DNA of 64,000 nt from JBLEFH01 sp047345645 (GCA_047345645.1 JBLEFH010000002.1); one strand, 5' to 3'. Counted from the first letter of the stretch, positions 25,738-36,097 are shown. Translations and numbers: made by a program. Notes: generated from the sequence alone by a model not told the origin.

Positions 25738-26796
25738 TTACTCCCTCGCAGATATCTCGATCATTTTTTCAACTGCCCGACGGGCTGGTTCGAGATATTG
25801 CGACTCAACAGTTACTTCTTCCTCACCAGAATGAAGTGACCACAGAATATTTTTCAGCTCGATTCGTTTCATATGCGGACAGATGTTACACGGCCTGATG
25901 AAATCGGTCTCCGGCAACTCCGCCGCGACATTGTCGGACATCGAACATTCGGTGACCATGACAACCTTCTCAGGCTTGTTTGTTTTCACCCAGTTGATCA
26001 TGCCCGAGGTGGAGCCGGAAAAGTCAGCTTCGGCAATCACGGAAGGCGGGCATTCCGGGTGGGCGATAATGGTGATGCCGGGGTGATCCTTGCGGAACCG
26101 GCGAAGCTCCTCTGCTGTGAATTGCTCGTGGACAATACAGGCCCCGTCCCAATAGACCACCCGCTTGCTGCTTTCATTGGCGACATTTTGCGCAAGATAG
26201 CCGTCGGGGGTCATGATGACCGTATCGCCGGGCATGGCGTTCACGATTTTGACAGCATTGGAGGAGGTGCAGCAGATATCGCTCGCCGCCTTCACTTCGG
26301 CGGTGGTGTTCACGTAAGAAACCACCTTCGCGCCCGGATAATCATCCCGCATTTTCTGGATCTGCGCCTGGCTCACGGAGGAGGCCAGCGAGCAGCCCGC
26401 GCGGCTGTCGGGGATCAGAACGGTCTTGTCCGGGTTCAGGATTTTCGAGGTCTCGGCCATGAAATGCACACCGCATTGGATGATGGTCTGCTGGCTGACC
26501 TTGGTGGCCTCGATGGCAAGCTGCAAACTGTCGCCCGAGAAATCCGCAACACCGTGAAAAATCTCCGGCGTCATATAGTTATGCGCAAGGATCACCGCGT
26601 CTTTTTCGGTTTTCAGCTTGTTGATCGCGATCACATAGGGGGCGAAAAGCATCCAGTCCGGCTCGGGGATCACGTCCTTCACACGGTCGTAAATGCCCGC
26701 CGTCGCCTTCATGGCTGCCTGCGAGGGCGCAAGGTCGTAATGGGCGTTCAGCTCGGCCTCGGCCGCATCTTCTTTGGTTTTGGCATTGATCAGCAT
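25738..26796 (-). CDS. nadA: Quinolinate synthase A
   Basis: [4Fe-4S] enzyme that condenses iminoaspartate with dihydroxyacetone phosphate to quinolinate. The 352-residue protein has the three cluster Cys in CGVHFMAE, DICCTSSNA and CNICPHM, and the substrate-site segments AHNYMTPEI and HPECPPSV. GGAGG lies at good spacing before the ATG; a longer in-frame extension upstream is antisense to folB. First gene of the nadA-CAP-nadB group; the partner oxidase NadB is the third. Confidence 0.95.
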   Translation of the reverse strand: MLINAKTKEDAAEAELNAHYDLAPSQAAMKATAGIYDRVKDVIPEPDWMLFAPYVIAINKLKTEKDAVILAHNYMTPEIFHGVADFSGDSLQLAIEATKVSQQTIIQCGVHFMAETSKILNPDKTVLIPDSRAGCSLASSVSQAQIQKMRDDYPGAKVVSYVNTTAEVKAASDICCTSSNAVKIVNAMPGDTVIMTPDGYLAQNVANESSKRVVYWDGACIVHEQFTAEELRRFRKDHPGITIIAHPECPPSVIAEADFSGSTSGMINWVKTNKPEKVVMVTECSMSDNVAAELPETDFIRPCNICPHMKRIELKNILWSLHSGEEEVTVESQYLEPARRAVEKMIEISARE

Positions 26797-26901
26797 TGCC
26801 TGTCCTCCAAGGGATGGGTTTTCTCCTGTTTGGCGGGCTTGGCGCAGGAAAGTCAAGAAAAGGCGCTTGTGCGGACGAGCGGGGCGTCCTACGCAAAAGA
26901 C

Positions 26902-27747
26902 ATGGAAAAGCATCCCAAAGACCGGATTATGGTGCGCGATTACGTGCGCGAGGTGGAAATCGGCGCGTTTCAGCAGGAGCGCGGCCATTTGCAGCGCGTG
27001 CGCTTTACGGTGGTTCTGGAGGTCGCGCCCCATGATGCGGCGGCGGATGATGATGTCGATAAGGTGCTGAGTTACGACACGATCGTTGAGGCGATCGAGG
27101 CGCAGCTCACGCAGGAGCGGATCAACCTTCTGGAGACGCTGGCCGAGCGTGTGGCCGAGCGCTGTCTTGAAGATCGCCGCGCCAGCCGTGCCCATGTGCG
27201 GATCGAGAAGCTGGACCGCATCCCCGGCACTCTGGGCGTTGAGATCGTGCGCGAACGCGGCGCGACACATGCCAAATCGCAGGCCCTCGATATTCCACAT
27301 CCGCGTGTCGTTTATCTCGACAATGCGGTGCTTTATGGCGATGCGTTAAAGGACTGGCTGAAGCGGGCGGAGGATGGTCCGGCGCTGATTATCTGTGTCG
27401 GCCCCGTGCCCGGTGCGCGGCCCGAGGCGGCGCATAAGCTGGCGCAGCGGCGGGTGGATCTGCTCTCGATGGAGCAAAACGCCTGGGTGCTGGCCGGTCA
27501 GGACGCGCGCTGCGTGGTGGTGGACAGCCGGACCGAACTCGACTGGGCGATGAAGCACGGGCAAATCTGTGTCTGGGCGCCGTCGAAACTGGTCCTCGAT
27601 GCGGTGGACAGTCCGCAGGATCTCGCCCCCGAAGCGCTCGCGCTGTGGTTTGCGGACCGGTTCGAGGCGGCGGAGCTGTGGATCGTCGGCGGCGGCGATC
27701 CGGGGCAGGGCGCAACGCCGGTTCAGCGCTTTGAGGCGACGCCATGA
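26902..27747 (+). CDS. folB: Dihydroneopterin aldolase with an extra C-terminal domain
   Basis: A 281-residue protein. The first 120 or so residues are a FolB domain (VREVEIGAFQQERG, LSYDTIVEAIE, NLLETLAERVAERCL) that converts dihydroneopterin to hydroxymethyl-dihydropterin. The rest is a second domain not found in the short E. coli enzyme. Its segment MEQNAWVLAGQDAR and the CVWAPSKLV...ALALWFADRF..AELWIV pattern recall an amino-acid-kinase fold, but that is my inference. It overlaps the next gene by 4 bp. folP and glmM follow, which supports a folate role. The upstream start could be earlier. Confidence 0.82.
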   Translation: MEKHPKDRIMVRDYVREVEIGAFQQERGHLQRVRFTVVLEVAPHDAAADDDVDKVLSYDTIVEAIEAQLTQERINLLETLAERVAERCLEDRRASRAHVRIEKLDRIPGTLGVEIVRERGATHAKSQALDIPHPRVVYLDNAVLYGDALKDWLKRAEDGPALIICVGPVPGARPEAAHKLAQRRVDLLSMEQNAWVLAGQDARCVVVDSRTELDWAMKHGQICVWAPSKLVLDAVDSPQDLAPEALALWFADRFEAAELWIVGGGDPGQGATPVQRFEATP

Positions 27748-28673
27748 GCCTGATCGTTCCCTTTCTCGGCGAGGATGAAGAGGGCTGGATCGACGCGCTC
27801 AATGCGGCGGGCGATGCCGATGTGCGGCCCGTGGCGGCGCTCGATGACGCCGCCCGCGCAGCGGCGAAGGTGGCGATCCTCGGCGGCCCGGCGGCGGAAA
27901 ATCTCGACGCGCTCCCAAATCTGGAATGGGTGCAGCAGCTTTGGGCGGGGGTGGAGTCGAACCTGCCGCCAACCGCCGCGCGCGGCATCAAGCTGGCGCG
28001 GATGGAAGACCCGCAAATGGCGGAGACCATGGCGCAATCGGTGCTGATCGCCGCGCTGATGCTGACCCGCGATGTGCCGCATTATACCCGCGCGCAGCGG
28101 GCGAAAGACTGGGCGCAGCGCCCGCTGGTCCGCCCGCAGGACACCCGCATTGGCCTCCTTGGTCTCGGCGCGCTTGGCATGGCGGCGGCGGAGAAACTGA
28201 CCGCGCAAGGCTTCCCCGTTGCGGGCTGGAGCCGGACACCGAAAGCCCTTGAAGGTGTTGAGACATTCCACGGCGAAGATGGGCTGGGTCAGCTTCTCGC
28301 GCAAAGCGATATTCTGGTGATCCTCGTCCCGCTCACGGACGGCACGCGCGGCCTGATGAACGCCGCGCGGCTCGCCAAACTCCCCAAAGGCGCGGCGCTG
28401 GTGAATTTCGCTCGCGGCCCGATTGTCGAGGAGGCGGCGCTCCTCGCCGCGCTCGATGCGGGCCACCTCTCCGAAGCCATTCTCGACGTGTTCGCCAAGG
28501 AACCGCTGCCGCCCGAAAACCCGCTCTGGACGGCACCCCGCGTGACTATCTGGCCGCATATCTCCGCGCCCACCCATCTCGGCACCGCCAGCAAGATTGC
28601 CATGGACCGGATCGCCCGCTGGCAGGAGACCGGCGCGCTGCCGCCGATCGTCGATCCAGTGCGCGGCTATTAA
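27744..28673 (+). CDS. D-2-hydroxyacid dehydrogenase, GhrA-like
   Basis: A 309-residue NAD(P)-dependent reductase. The Rossmann motif GLLGLGALGMAAAEKL near residue 135, then NFARGPIVEEAALLAAL (catalytic Arg) and WPHISAPT (catalytic His), place it with glyoxylate/hydroxypyruvate reductase A and related enzymes. The N-terminal domain is the short GhrA type. It overlaps folB by 4 bp, so it is coupled to that gene, although a link to folate synthesis is not obvious. Confidence 0.85.
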   Translation: MSLIVPFLGEDEEGWIDALNAAGDADVRPVAALDDAARAAAKVAILGGPAAENLDALPNLEWVQQLWAGVESNLPPTAARGIKLARMEDPQMAETMAQSVLIAALMLTRDVPHYTRAQRAKDWAQRPLVRPQDTRIGLLGLGALGMAAAEKLTAQGFPVAGWSRTPKALEGVETFHGEDGLGQLLAQSDILVILVPLTDGTRGLMNAARLAKLPKGAALVNFARGPIVEEAALLAALDAGHLSEAILDVFAKEPLPPENPLWTAPRVTIWPHISAPTHLGTASKIAMDRIARWQETGALPPIVDPVRGY

Positions 28674-28748
28674 CCGCCCGTCACCCTTCCATGCGGCCCG
28701 CCCATATGAAATAGTGCGGATAAATCCGTAACGCGAGGGAGACGCCCC

Positions 28749-29303
28749 ATGGCCCGAACCGAAACCCCAGCCGTCAAAAATGGACTTGATTGCCCGGATT
28801 TCGCCCTGCCAGACCCATCCGGAAAGCTTCATGATCGCGGGGACTTGCGCGGCGTGCGCGGCCTCTTGGTCGTGTTCATCTGCAATCACTGCCCCTTCGT
28901 GCGCGCGGTGGCGGACAAGCTGGCCGAGCAGGGCCGGATCCTGATGGAAATGGGCTTCGGCGTGGTCGCGATTTCGTCCAATGACTGGGAAACCCACCCG
29001 GAGGACGCGCCCGAGAAAATGGCGGAATTTGCCAAGAAACATAACTTTCCCTTTCCCTATCTGGTGGATGAGGACCAGTCCGTCGCGAAAGCCTTCGGCG
29101 CGGTCTGCACCCCGGATTTCTTCGGCTATAACGCCGATCTGGAGCTGCAATATCGCGGGCGTCTCGATGCGTCGGGCCGCGAGGCAGACCCGAATGCCGA
29201 GAGCGAGTTGATCCCGGCCATGCGCCAGATCGCTTACACCGGCGTGGGTCCTGAACAGCAGACCCCCTCGGTCGGCTGCTCGATCAAGTGGAAAGACGCC
29301 TGA
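28749..29303 (+). CDS. Thioredoxin-like (AhpC/TSA superfamily) protein
   Basis: A 184-residue thioredoxin-fold protein with the motif CNHCPFV near residue 55, typical of a family annotated as thioredoxin family or peroxiredoxin-like. The opening DFALPDPSGKLHD and VAISSNDWETHPED fit the fold. The CxxC pair suggests disulfide exchange rather than a classic peroxiredoxin TxxC site. No signal peptide is visible. It lies between folB/ghrA-like and folP on the same strand with short gaps. Confidence 0.82.
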   Translation: MARTETPAVKNGLDCPDFALPDPSGKLHDRGDLRGVRGLLVVFICNHCPFVRAVADKLAEQGRILMEMGFGVVAISSNDWETHPEDAPEKMAEFAKKHNFPFPYLVDEDQSVAKAFGAVCTPDFFGYNADLELQYRGRLDASGREADPNAESELIPAMRQIAYTGVGPEQQTPSVGCSIKWKDA

Positions 29304-29308
29304 GCGCC

Positions 29309-30274
29309 ATGCTCCTGAAACCTGTAATCGACCCGGCGGGCGAGCATCGGCTGGCGGGCGGCTGGCTGCGTTTTTCCGTTTTCGAAGACATGGAAGGGAA
29401 GCCGCACCCGGCGGCGGATGTGCCAGCTGAAACGCTTCATGCCTTCACCCGCCCGCGCGCGCCGATCTGCGGTTTTGACGGCACGCGCCCGGTGGTGATG
29501 GGCATCCTGAACCTCACCCCGGACAGTTTCTCCGATGGCGGGCGGCTCACGGATTTCGCAAAGGTGCAGGCGGCGGCGCATCCGTCCGCGGACCTGCTGG
29601 ATATTGGCGGCGAAAGCACCCGTCCCGGCGCGGAAGAGGTCTCGATTGACGAGGAAATCGCCCGCACCGCCCCGGTGATCAAGGCGCTGCGCGAGGCGGG
29701 CGAGACCCGGCCCATTTCCATCGACACCCGCAAGGCGGCGGTGGCGGAAGCGGCGTTCGAGGCGGGCGCGGATCTCTTCAACGATGTCTCCGCCTTCACC
29801 TTCGATCCGGCTTCCCCGGCGGTCGCCGCGAAATTCGACGTGCCGGTCTGTCTCATGCACGCGCAGGGCCTGCCCGAGACGATGCAGAACAATCCGCGCT
29901 ACGGCGATGTGCTGAGTGAGGTCTATACCGCCCTTCAAAACGCGGTGAAGGCCGCCGAAGCCGCCGGGATCGCGCGCGAGAAAATCATCGTCGATCCGGG
30001 CATCGGTTTTGGCAAGACGCTGGAGCATAACCTGATCCTGCTGAGAAACCTGTCGGTTTTTCATGGGCTTGGCTGCATGATCCTGCTCGGCGCCTCGCGC
30101 AAACGCTTTATCGAGGCGGCGACCGGCGCGACGGACCCGATGCAGCGGCTTGGCGGATCTCTGGCGGCGGCACTCCGCGGCGCAGATCAGGGTGTGCAGT
30201 TTATCCGCGCGCATGATATGGCAGAGACAAAACAAGCGTTGCAAATCGACAGCGCGATCCATGGGTATGAGTGA
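29309..30274 (+). CDS. folP: Dihydropteroate synthase
   Basis: Joins p-aminobenzoate to hydroxymethyl-dihydropterin pyrophosphate; the sulfonamide target. The 321-residue TIM-barrel shows MGILNLTPDSFSDGG, DIGGESTRPGA, the FNDVSAF loop, IIVDPGIGFGKT and LGASRKRFI. It is longer than the E. coli enzyme by an N-terminal extension of about 65 residues, as I recall for other Rhodobacteraceae. It is followed within 10 nt by glmM, the usual folP-glmM pair. Confidence 0.95.
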   Translation: MLLKPVIDPAGEHRLAGGWLRFSVFEDMEGKPHPAADVPAETLHAFTRPRAPICGFDGTRPVVMGILNLTPDSFSDGGRLTDFAKVQAAAHPSADLLDIGGESTRPGAEEVSIDEEIARTAPVIKALREAGETRPISIDTRKAAVAEAAFEAGADLFNDVSAFTFDPASPAVAAKFDVPVCLMHAQGLPETMQNNPRYGDVLSEVYTALQNAVKAAEAAGIAREKIIVDPGIGFGKTLEHNLILLRNLSVFHGLGCMILLGASRKRFIEAATGATDPMQRLGGSLAAALRGADQGVQFIRAHDMAETKQALQIDSAIHGYE

Positions 30275-30283
30275 GGCTTAGAG

Positions 30284-31621
30284 ATGGGCAGAGAGATTTT
30301 CGGCACCGACGGGGTGCGCGGGCGGGCGAACAGCTATCCGATGACAGCGGAGATGGCGCTGAAACTCGGCAATGTGGTCGGGCGCTATTTCGCCAATGGC
30401 TCGCGCGGGCACCGGGTTGTGATCGGCAAGGACACGCGCCGCTCCTGCTATATGCTGGAAAATGCGCTGACGGCGGGGCTGACTTCGGCGGGGATGGACG
30501 TGTTCCTCTTCGGCCCGATGCCGACCCCGGCGATTGGCAAACTGACCAACTCGATGCGCGCCGATCTCGGCGTGATGATCTCGGCCAGCCACAACCCGTC
30601 GCATGACAACGGCATCAAATTCTTCGGCCCGGACGGGTTCAAGCTCTCCGACGAGGTGGAGGAAGAGCTGGAGGCGATGCTCAAGGAGGACGCCGTTCTC
30701 GCCGAGCCGGGCCGCATTGGCCGCGCGCAGCGGATCGACGACGTGCGCGGGCGTTACACCGAATTTGCCAAGATGACCTTCCCGCGCGCGCAACGGCTCG
30801 ACGGGCTGCGGCTGGTCATCGACTGCGCCAATGGGGCGGGCTACAAGACCGCGCCCGATGTGCTTTACGAGCTTGGCGCGGAGGTGATCCCGATGGGCGT
30901 CACCCCCAACGGGTTCAACATCAACAGCGGCGTTGGCAGCACCCATCCCGAAGCGGCGGCGGCCAAGGTGATCGAAACCCGCGCTGATCTGGGGATCTGT
31001 CTCGACGGCGATGGCGACCGGGTGATCCTGATCGACGAAACCGGCAAGGTGATCGACGGCGACCAGATCATGGCCGTGATCGCGATGCAGCTGAAAAAGA
31101 AGGGCCGGCTTGCGGGCGACACGCTGGTCGCGACCGTGATGAGCAATCTGGGGCTGGAGAAATATCTCGCCGGGAATGGCATTAACCTGATCCGCACCAA
31201 GGTCGGCGACCGCTATGTGGTCGAGGCGATGCGCGAAGGGAACTACAATCTCGGCGGCGAGCAATCGGGCCATATCGTGCTGCTCGACCACGTGACGACC
31301 GGCGACGGCCTGATCGCGGCGCTGCAATTCCTGGGCGCGATGGTCGAGGGCGAGAAAAAGGCGAGCGCGCTTGGCCATGTCTTTAAGCCCGTCCCGCAAC
31401 GCCTTGATAATGTGCGTTTTACCGCAGGCACGCAGCCGCTCGAAGATGAGGCGGTGAAGGCCGCCATTGCCGATGGCGAGAGACGCTTCGGCAAGGACGG
31501 CCGCCTCGTGATCCGCAAATCCGGGACCGAGCCGCTCATCCGCGTCATGGGCGAATGCACGGATAAAAAGCTACTGGATGAGGTCGTCAGCGATATCGCG
31601 GCGAAGGTCGCGAAGGTCTGA
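30284..31621 (+). CDS. glmM: Phosphoglucosamine mutase
   Basis: Interconverts glucosamine 6- and 1-phosphate for UDP-GlcNAc, peptidoglycan and LPS synthesis. The 445-residue protein has the phosphoserine motif ISASHNP (Ser102), the metal loop DGDGDR near residue 244, GGEQSGH and the C-terminal RKSGTEPLIRVM phosphate-binding loop. The last 35 bp overlap, on the opposite strand, the end of a kinase-like gene that appears to have been inserted downstream. Confidence 0.95.
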   Translation: MGREIFGTDGVRGRANSYPMTAEMALKLGNVVGRYFANGSRGHRVVIGKDTRRSCYMLENALTAGLTSAGMDVFLFGPMPTPAIGKLTNSMRADLGVMISASHNPSHDNGIKFFGPDGFKLSDEVEEELEAMLKEDAVLAEPGRIGRAQRIDDVRGRYTEFAKMTFPRAQRLDGLRLVIDCANGAGYKTAPDVLYELGAEVIPMGVTPNGFNINSGVGSTHPEAAAAKVIETRADLGICLDGDGDRVILIDETGKVIDGDQIMAVIAMQLKKKGRLAGDTLVATVMSNLGLEKYLAGNGINLIRTKVGDRYVVEAMREGNYNLGGEQSGHIVLLDHVTTGDGLIAALQFLGAMVEGEKKASALGHVFKPVPQRLDNVRFTAGTQPLEDEAVKAAIADGERRFGKDGRLVIRKSGTEPLIRVMGECTDKKLLDEVVSDIAAKVAKV

Positions 31622-32561
31622 GGAGTCGAGACATCAGTATACGACGCCTCAACTTGCTGCGTCGCGGAAGTCGATTTTCGAGCATGTCATCGAGTATCGC
31701 GATCCGCTGATTGCGCCCGGTCGATGGCCCATAGCGAAGCTCGAAAGTATTGCGCAAACGCGCCATTGTAAGGGTTTCGACATAGTCTAGCAGCGCTGCC
31801 TCGGCCATCTTTGGCGCACCGTAGGCTGATAAAAAAACGTGGCGATCAGTCGCTTCATCGTTCGGCCAAGGAGATGCGGATAATCGGCGGTAGAGCGCCA
31901 TTCCAGTCAGGAAGCGTGCGACATCGAAGTACGGGTGTCCAAAGCGCTCCGAGGCCGGGTCTATGGCAACAAGTCCGTTCGGTGCATCAATCAAATTATG
32001 AAGCTGAAAGTCGGTGTGGAGTTGCGCGTGAAGGTCCATTTCAGAGCGAAGCGCTTCGTAATTGATTTGCAAATCCTGCGAAATATGGGGCCAGTCACGG
32101 TCATCGTTGCGCCATGGCTCGTCGATCATCGCAGACAGCGATAAGTCTGTGTCAGATAATGTTACCAGCGTCTTGTCATGAAACCGGCGCAACCATTCTC
32201 CTGCCTCATGTATTTTCTGCAATCGCTGCGCGTCATGCATGTGGGTGAGCAGAGTCCCGCCGCTAATCCATTCCAACACGATGAATGAAGATCTTGGTCC
32301 AAGCTCCAAGGCCTTAACGCTTTGATCTGTAAGCGTGTTAAGAACTTTCAGAGCGCTATACTCGCGCTCATTTTCGTGCGGATCCTGATTGCTTTTTATC
32401 GCAAGTTTCTCGCCGGAATTCGACGTAGCTTCGAATACGACATTGAGATTATTCCAGTAAATGCGTTCAACTGACCATTTTCCATGTTGCACATAGTGCT
32501 TATTCAGATGCGCGGTCACCAACGCGGTTCTGTAAGGAAATGTCCAACTTTGCTCGACCAA
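31587..32561 (-). CDS. Aminoglycoside phosphotransferase-like kinase
   Basis: A 324-residue protein of the APH/choline-kinase fold. The catalytic HTDFQLHN near residue 187 and the metal-binding IDPASE are visible, as is a Lys in the N-lobe (LAIKSNQD). Such proteins phosphorylate small molecules; this branch is not a recognised resistance enzyme and the substrate is unknown. GC is near 50% and codons are AT-richer than in neighbours, so it looks acquired. TTG is the start, set by GGAG 6 bases ahead. The last dozen codons are antisense to the end of glmM, so the original C-terminus may be lost. Confidence 0.72.
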   Translation of the reverse strand: MVEQSWTFPYRTALVTAHLNKHYVQHGKWSVERIYWNNLNVVFEATSNSGEKLAIKSNQDPHENEREYSALKVLNTLTDQSVKALELGPRSSFIVLEWISGGTLLTHMHDAQRLQKIHEAGEWLRRFHDKTLVTLSDTDLSLSAMIDEPWRNDDRDWPHISQDLQINYEALRSEMDLHAQLHTDFQLHNLIDAPNGLVAIDPASERFGHPYFDVARFLTGMALYRRLSASPWPNDEATDRHVFLSAYGAPKMAEAALLDYVETLTMARLRNTFELRYGPSTGRNQRIAILDDMLENRLPRRSKLRRRILMSRLLRPSRPSPRYR

Positions 32562-32569
32562 GTGCTGCT

Positions 32570-32608
32570 CCGGTTAACGAAGGTTAATTAGATTCCTTCG
32601 TTAACCGG
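32570..32608. repeat. 14-bp perfect inverted repeat over a ribosome-binding site
   Basis: CCGGTTAACGAAGG and its exact complement flank an 11-nt AT-rich loop. On the minus strand the hairpin lies between ilvN and the kinase-like gene. The last two bases of the stem are the first two of the GGAG ribosome site for the kinase-like gene. No T-run follows, so it is not a standard terminator. It could instead be an operator or a translation-blocking hairpin. Confidence 0.85.
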
Positions 32609-32675
32609 GGTCTATCATTGTTCGGCCGTGATTGAACACAACCGCGTCAATATAATAGATGAACGTTGTTCTGCG

Positions 32676-33254
32676 TTACTTGCTGAACGTGCTGCTGTTG
32701 CCGCGCAAGAGCGCCGCGACGCCGGTGCGGGCGATGTTCACAAGGCCCAGGGGGCGGAGCAGATCGGCGAAACTGTCGATCTTCGACGGGGTGCCGGTCA
32801 GCTCGAAAATGAAGCTTTCCAGCGTGGTGTCGACCACCCGCGCGCGGAAAATCTCCGCCATGCGCATTGCCTCGATCCGGTTTTCGCCTTTGCCGGTCAC
32901 CTTGAAAAGCCCAAGCTCGCGCTCGACAGAGGGGCCCTCTACGGACAGATCATGCACCTCATGCACCGGGACGATGCGGCCAAGCTGCGCCTTGATCTGG
33001 TCAATCACCTTGGGCGTGCCGGAGGTGACGATGGTGATGCGCGAGCGGTGACCCTCATGGTCCACCTCGGCCACGGTCAGGCTCTCGATGTTGTAGCCGC
33101 GCCCGGAGAAGAGGCCGATCACGCGGGCCAGAACCCCGGCCTCGTTGTCCACCAGAATGGCGAGGGTGTGGGTCTCATGCGCTTCCGGGTTGGGGTTGCG
33201 CAGGTTATAGGCGCTGTGGGACGTCGCGCCTTTTTTCAGGGTCATGGGGCTCAT
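32676..33254 (-). CDS. ilvN: Acetolactate synthase small (regulatory) subunit
   Basis: Regulatory ACT-domain subunit that confers valine feedback on acetolactate synthase. The 192-residue protein has the ACT segment HTLAILVDNEAGVLARVIGLFSGRGYNIESL near residue 26 and a C-terminal domain ending near FADLLRPLGLVNIARTG. The start is fixed by AGGAGG 5 bases upstream. It follows the large-subunit gene by 19 nt in one operon. Confidence 0.94.
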   Translation of the reverse strand: MSPMTLKKGATSHSAYNLRNPNPEAHETHTLAILVDNEAGVLARVIGLFSGRGYNIESLTVAEVDHEGHRSRITIVTSGTPKVIDQIKAQLGRIVPVHEVHDLSVEGPSVERELGLFKVTGKGENRIEAMRMAEIFRARVVDTTLESFIFELTGTPSKIDSFADLLRPLGLVNIARTGVAALLRGNSSTFSK

Positions 33255-33273
33255 AGGGTCCTCCTTGCCGGGC

Positions 33274-35037
<1,764 letters not shown>

Positions 35038-35083
35038 ATCTTTCTCCTCTGGCGTTTGGCCGCTTTTTTCACAGCTTGCAGGC

Positions 35084-35108
35084 AAAAAAAAGACCCCTTT
35101 GAGGGGTC
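35084..35108 (-). terminator. Attenuator-type terminator in the ilvI leader
   Basis: On the minus strand GACCCC-hairpin-GGGGTC is followed by eight T. It ends only about 46 bases before the ilvI start, too close for a new promoter after it, so transcripts of ilvI must pass it. A segment GAGAGGGT 30 nt upstream can pair with ACCCCTC of the terminator, offering an antiterminator. Confidence 0.75.
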
Positions 35109-35132
35109 ATGCGCAGCGTCTCCGTAACCCTC

Positions 35133-35198
35133 TCAGGCCGGATGCTGCGCGCTTCTTACTACAAGCGGCGTTGCCGCATATGTCTGTTTCAAATCCAT
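35133..35198 (-). CDS. Possible ilv leader peptide
   Basis: A 21-residue ORF that stops just before the putative antiterminator. It holds a Leu-Val-Val run (PLVVRSAQHPA) in its second half, the kind of cluster expected for control by branched-chain amino acids. No good ribosome site precedes its ATG and the run is short, so the coding call is tentative; the terminator is firmer than the peptide. Confidence 0.4.
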   Translation of the reverse strand: MDLKQTYAATPLVVRSAQHPA

Positions 35199-35257
35199 GG
35201 GCAGACATTTACGAAAGTTGCGGGGAGGGTCAACCCCAAAAAACAAAATTTCCGAAC

Positions 35258-36097
35258 CTATGGTTTCGCGGCGCGAAAACTGCGGGGAAGCGACAGATTG
35301 GCGACCTGTTCGGTGATCGGCGTCGGGCCCGGCACATTGTCGAGATGGGCCTTTTCGATCTCCTCGCGATCCGGCATCTGCTGCCAGCGCCCGTCGAGAT
35401 AGACCTCCAGCGGTTGATAGCGCGCCTTGTAATCCATTTTCGGGCTGCCCGGCACCCAATAGCCGAGATAGACATAAGGCAAACCCGCCGCCCGCGCGAT
35501 TTCGATATGATCGAGAATAAGCGCGGTACCTATCGAGCGATCCGCCTTGGCGGGGTCGAAAAAGCTGTAAACCATCGACAGGCCATCATCGAGCAGATCG
35601 GTCAGCGCGACGGCGGCGAGTTCGAGATTGCGGGTCTCGTCCGGCTCCCAATATTCGACGATCTGGGTGCGCACCGGGCTTTCTTCCATCATCGCGGCGA
35701 ATTCGAAAATATCCATATCCGCCATGCCGCCGCCCGCGTGGCGGCTGTCGACGTAGCGGCGGAACAGCTCATATTGCCGCTCATTGGCCCACCGGCTCGC
35801 CGGGCGCCGCTCCATCTCGCGATTGCGTTTCTGGACGCGCTTCTGGCTCTTGCTGGGAGTGAAATCCGCGACCGGGATGCGGGCGGAAAGGCATGCCGAG
35901 CAGCTGTCGCAACAGGGCCGATAGAGCACATTTTGCGAGCGCCGGAAGCCCTGCCGCGACAGCGCGTCATTCAGCTCCGACGCCTGATTGCCCGAAAGCG
36001 CCGTAAACAGCTTCCGCTCCGTCCGGCCCTGAAGATAGGGGCAGGCTTGCGGAGCGGTCACATAAAACTGCGGCGGAAGGCTGAAGCGTTGGTTCAT
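35258..36097 (-). CDS. bpt: Aspartate/glutamate leucyltransferase (Bpt)
   Basis: An N-end-rule transferase that adds leucine from leucyl-tRNA to N-terminal Asp or Glu, marking proteins for ClpS-ClpAP. The 279-residue protein starts PPQFYVTAPQACPYL and has the CDSCSACLSARIPV cluster, then YSFFDP, GTALILDHIEIA and YVYLGYWV, all typical of Bpt/ATE1. Read leftwards, it is upstream of the ilv leader with 60 nt between. Confidence 0.92.
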   Translation of the reverse strand: MNQRFSLPPQFYVTAPQACPYLQGRTERKLFTALSGNQASELNDALSRQGFRRSQNVLYRPCCDSCSACLSARIPVADFTPSKSQKRVQKRNREMERRPASRWANERQYELFRRYVDSRHAGGGMADMDIFEFAAMMEESPVRTQIVEYWEPDETRNLELAAVALTDLLDDGLSMVYSFFDPAKADRSIGTALILDHIEIARAAGLPYVYLGYWVPGSPKMDYKARYQPLEVYLDGRWQQMPDREEIEKAHLDNVPGPTPITEQVANLSLPRSFRAAKP

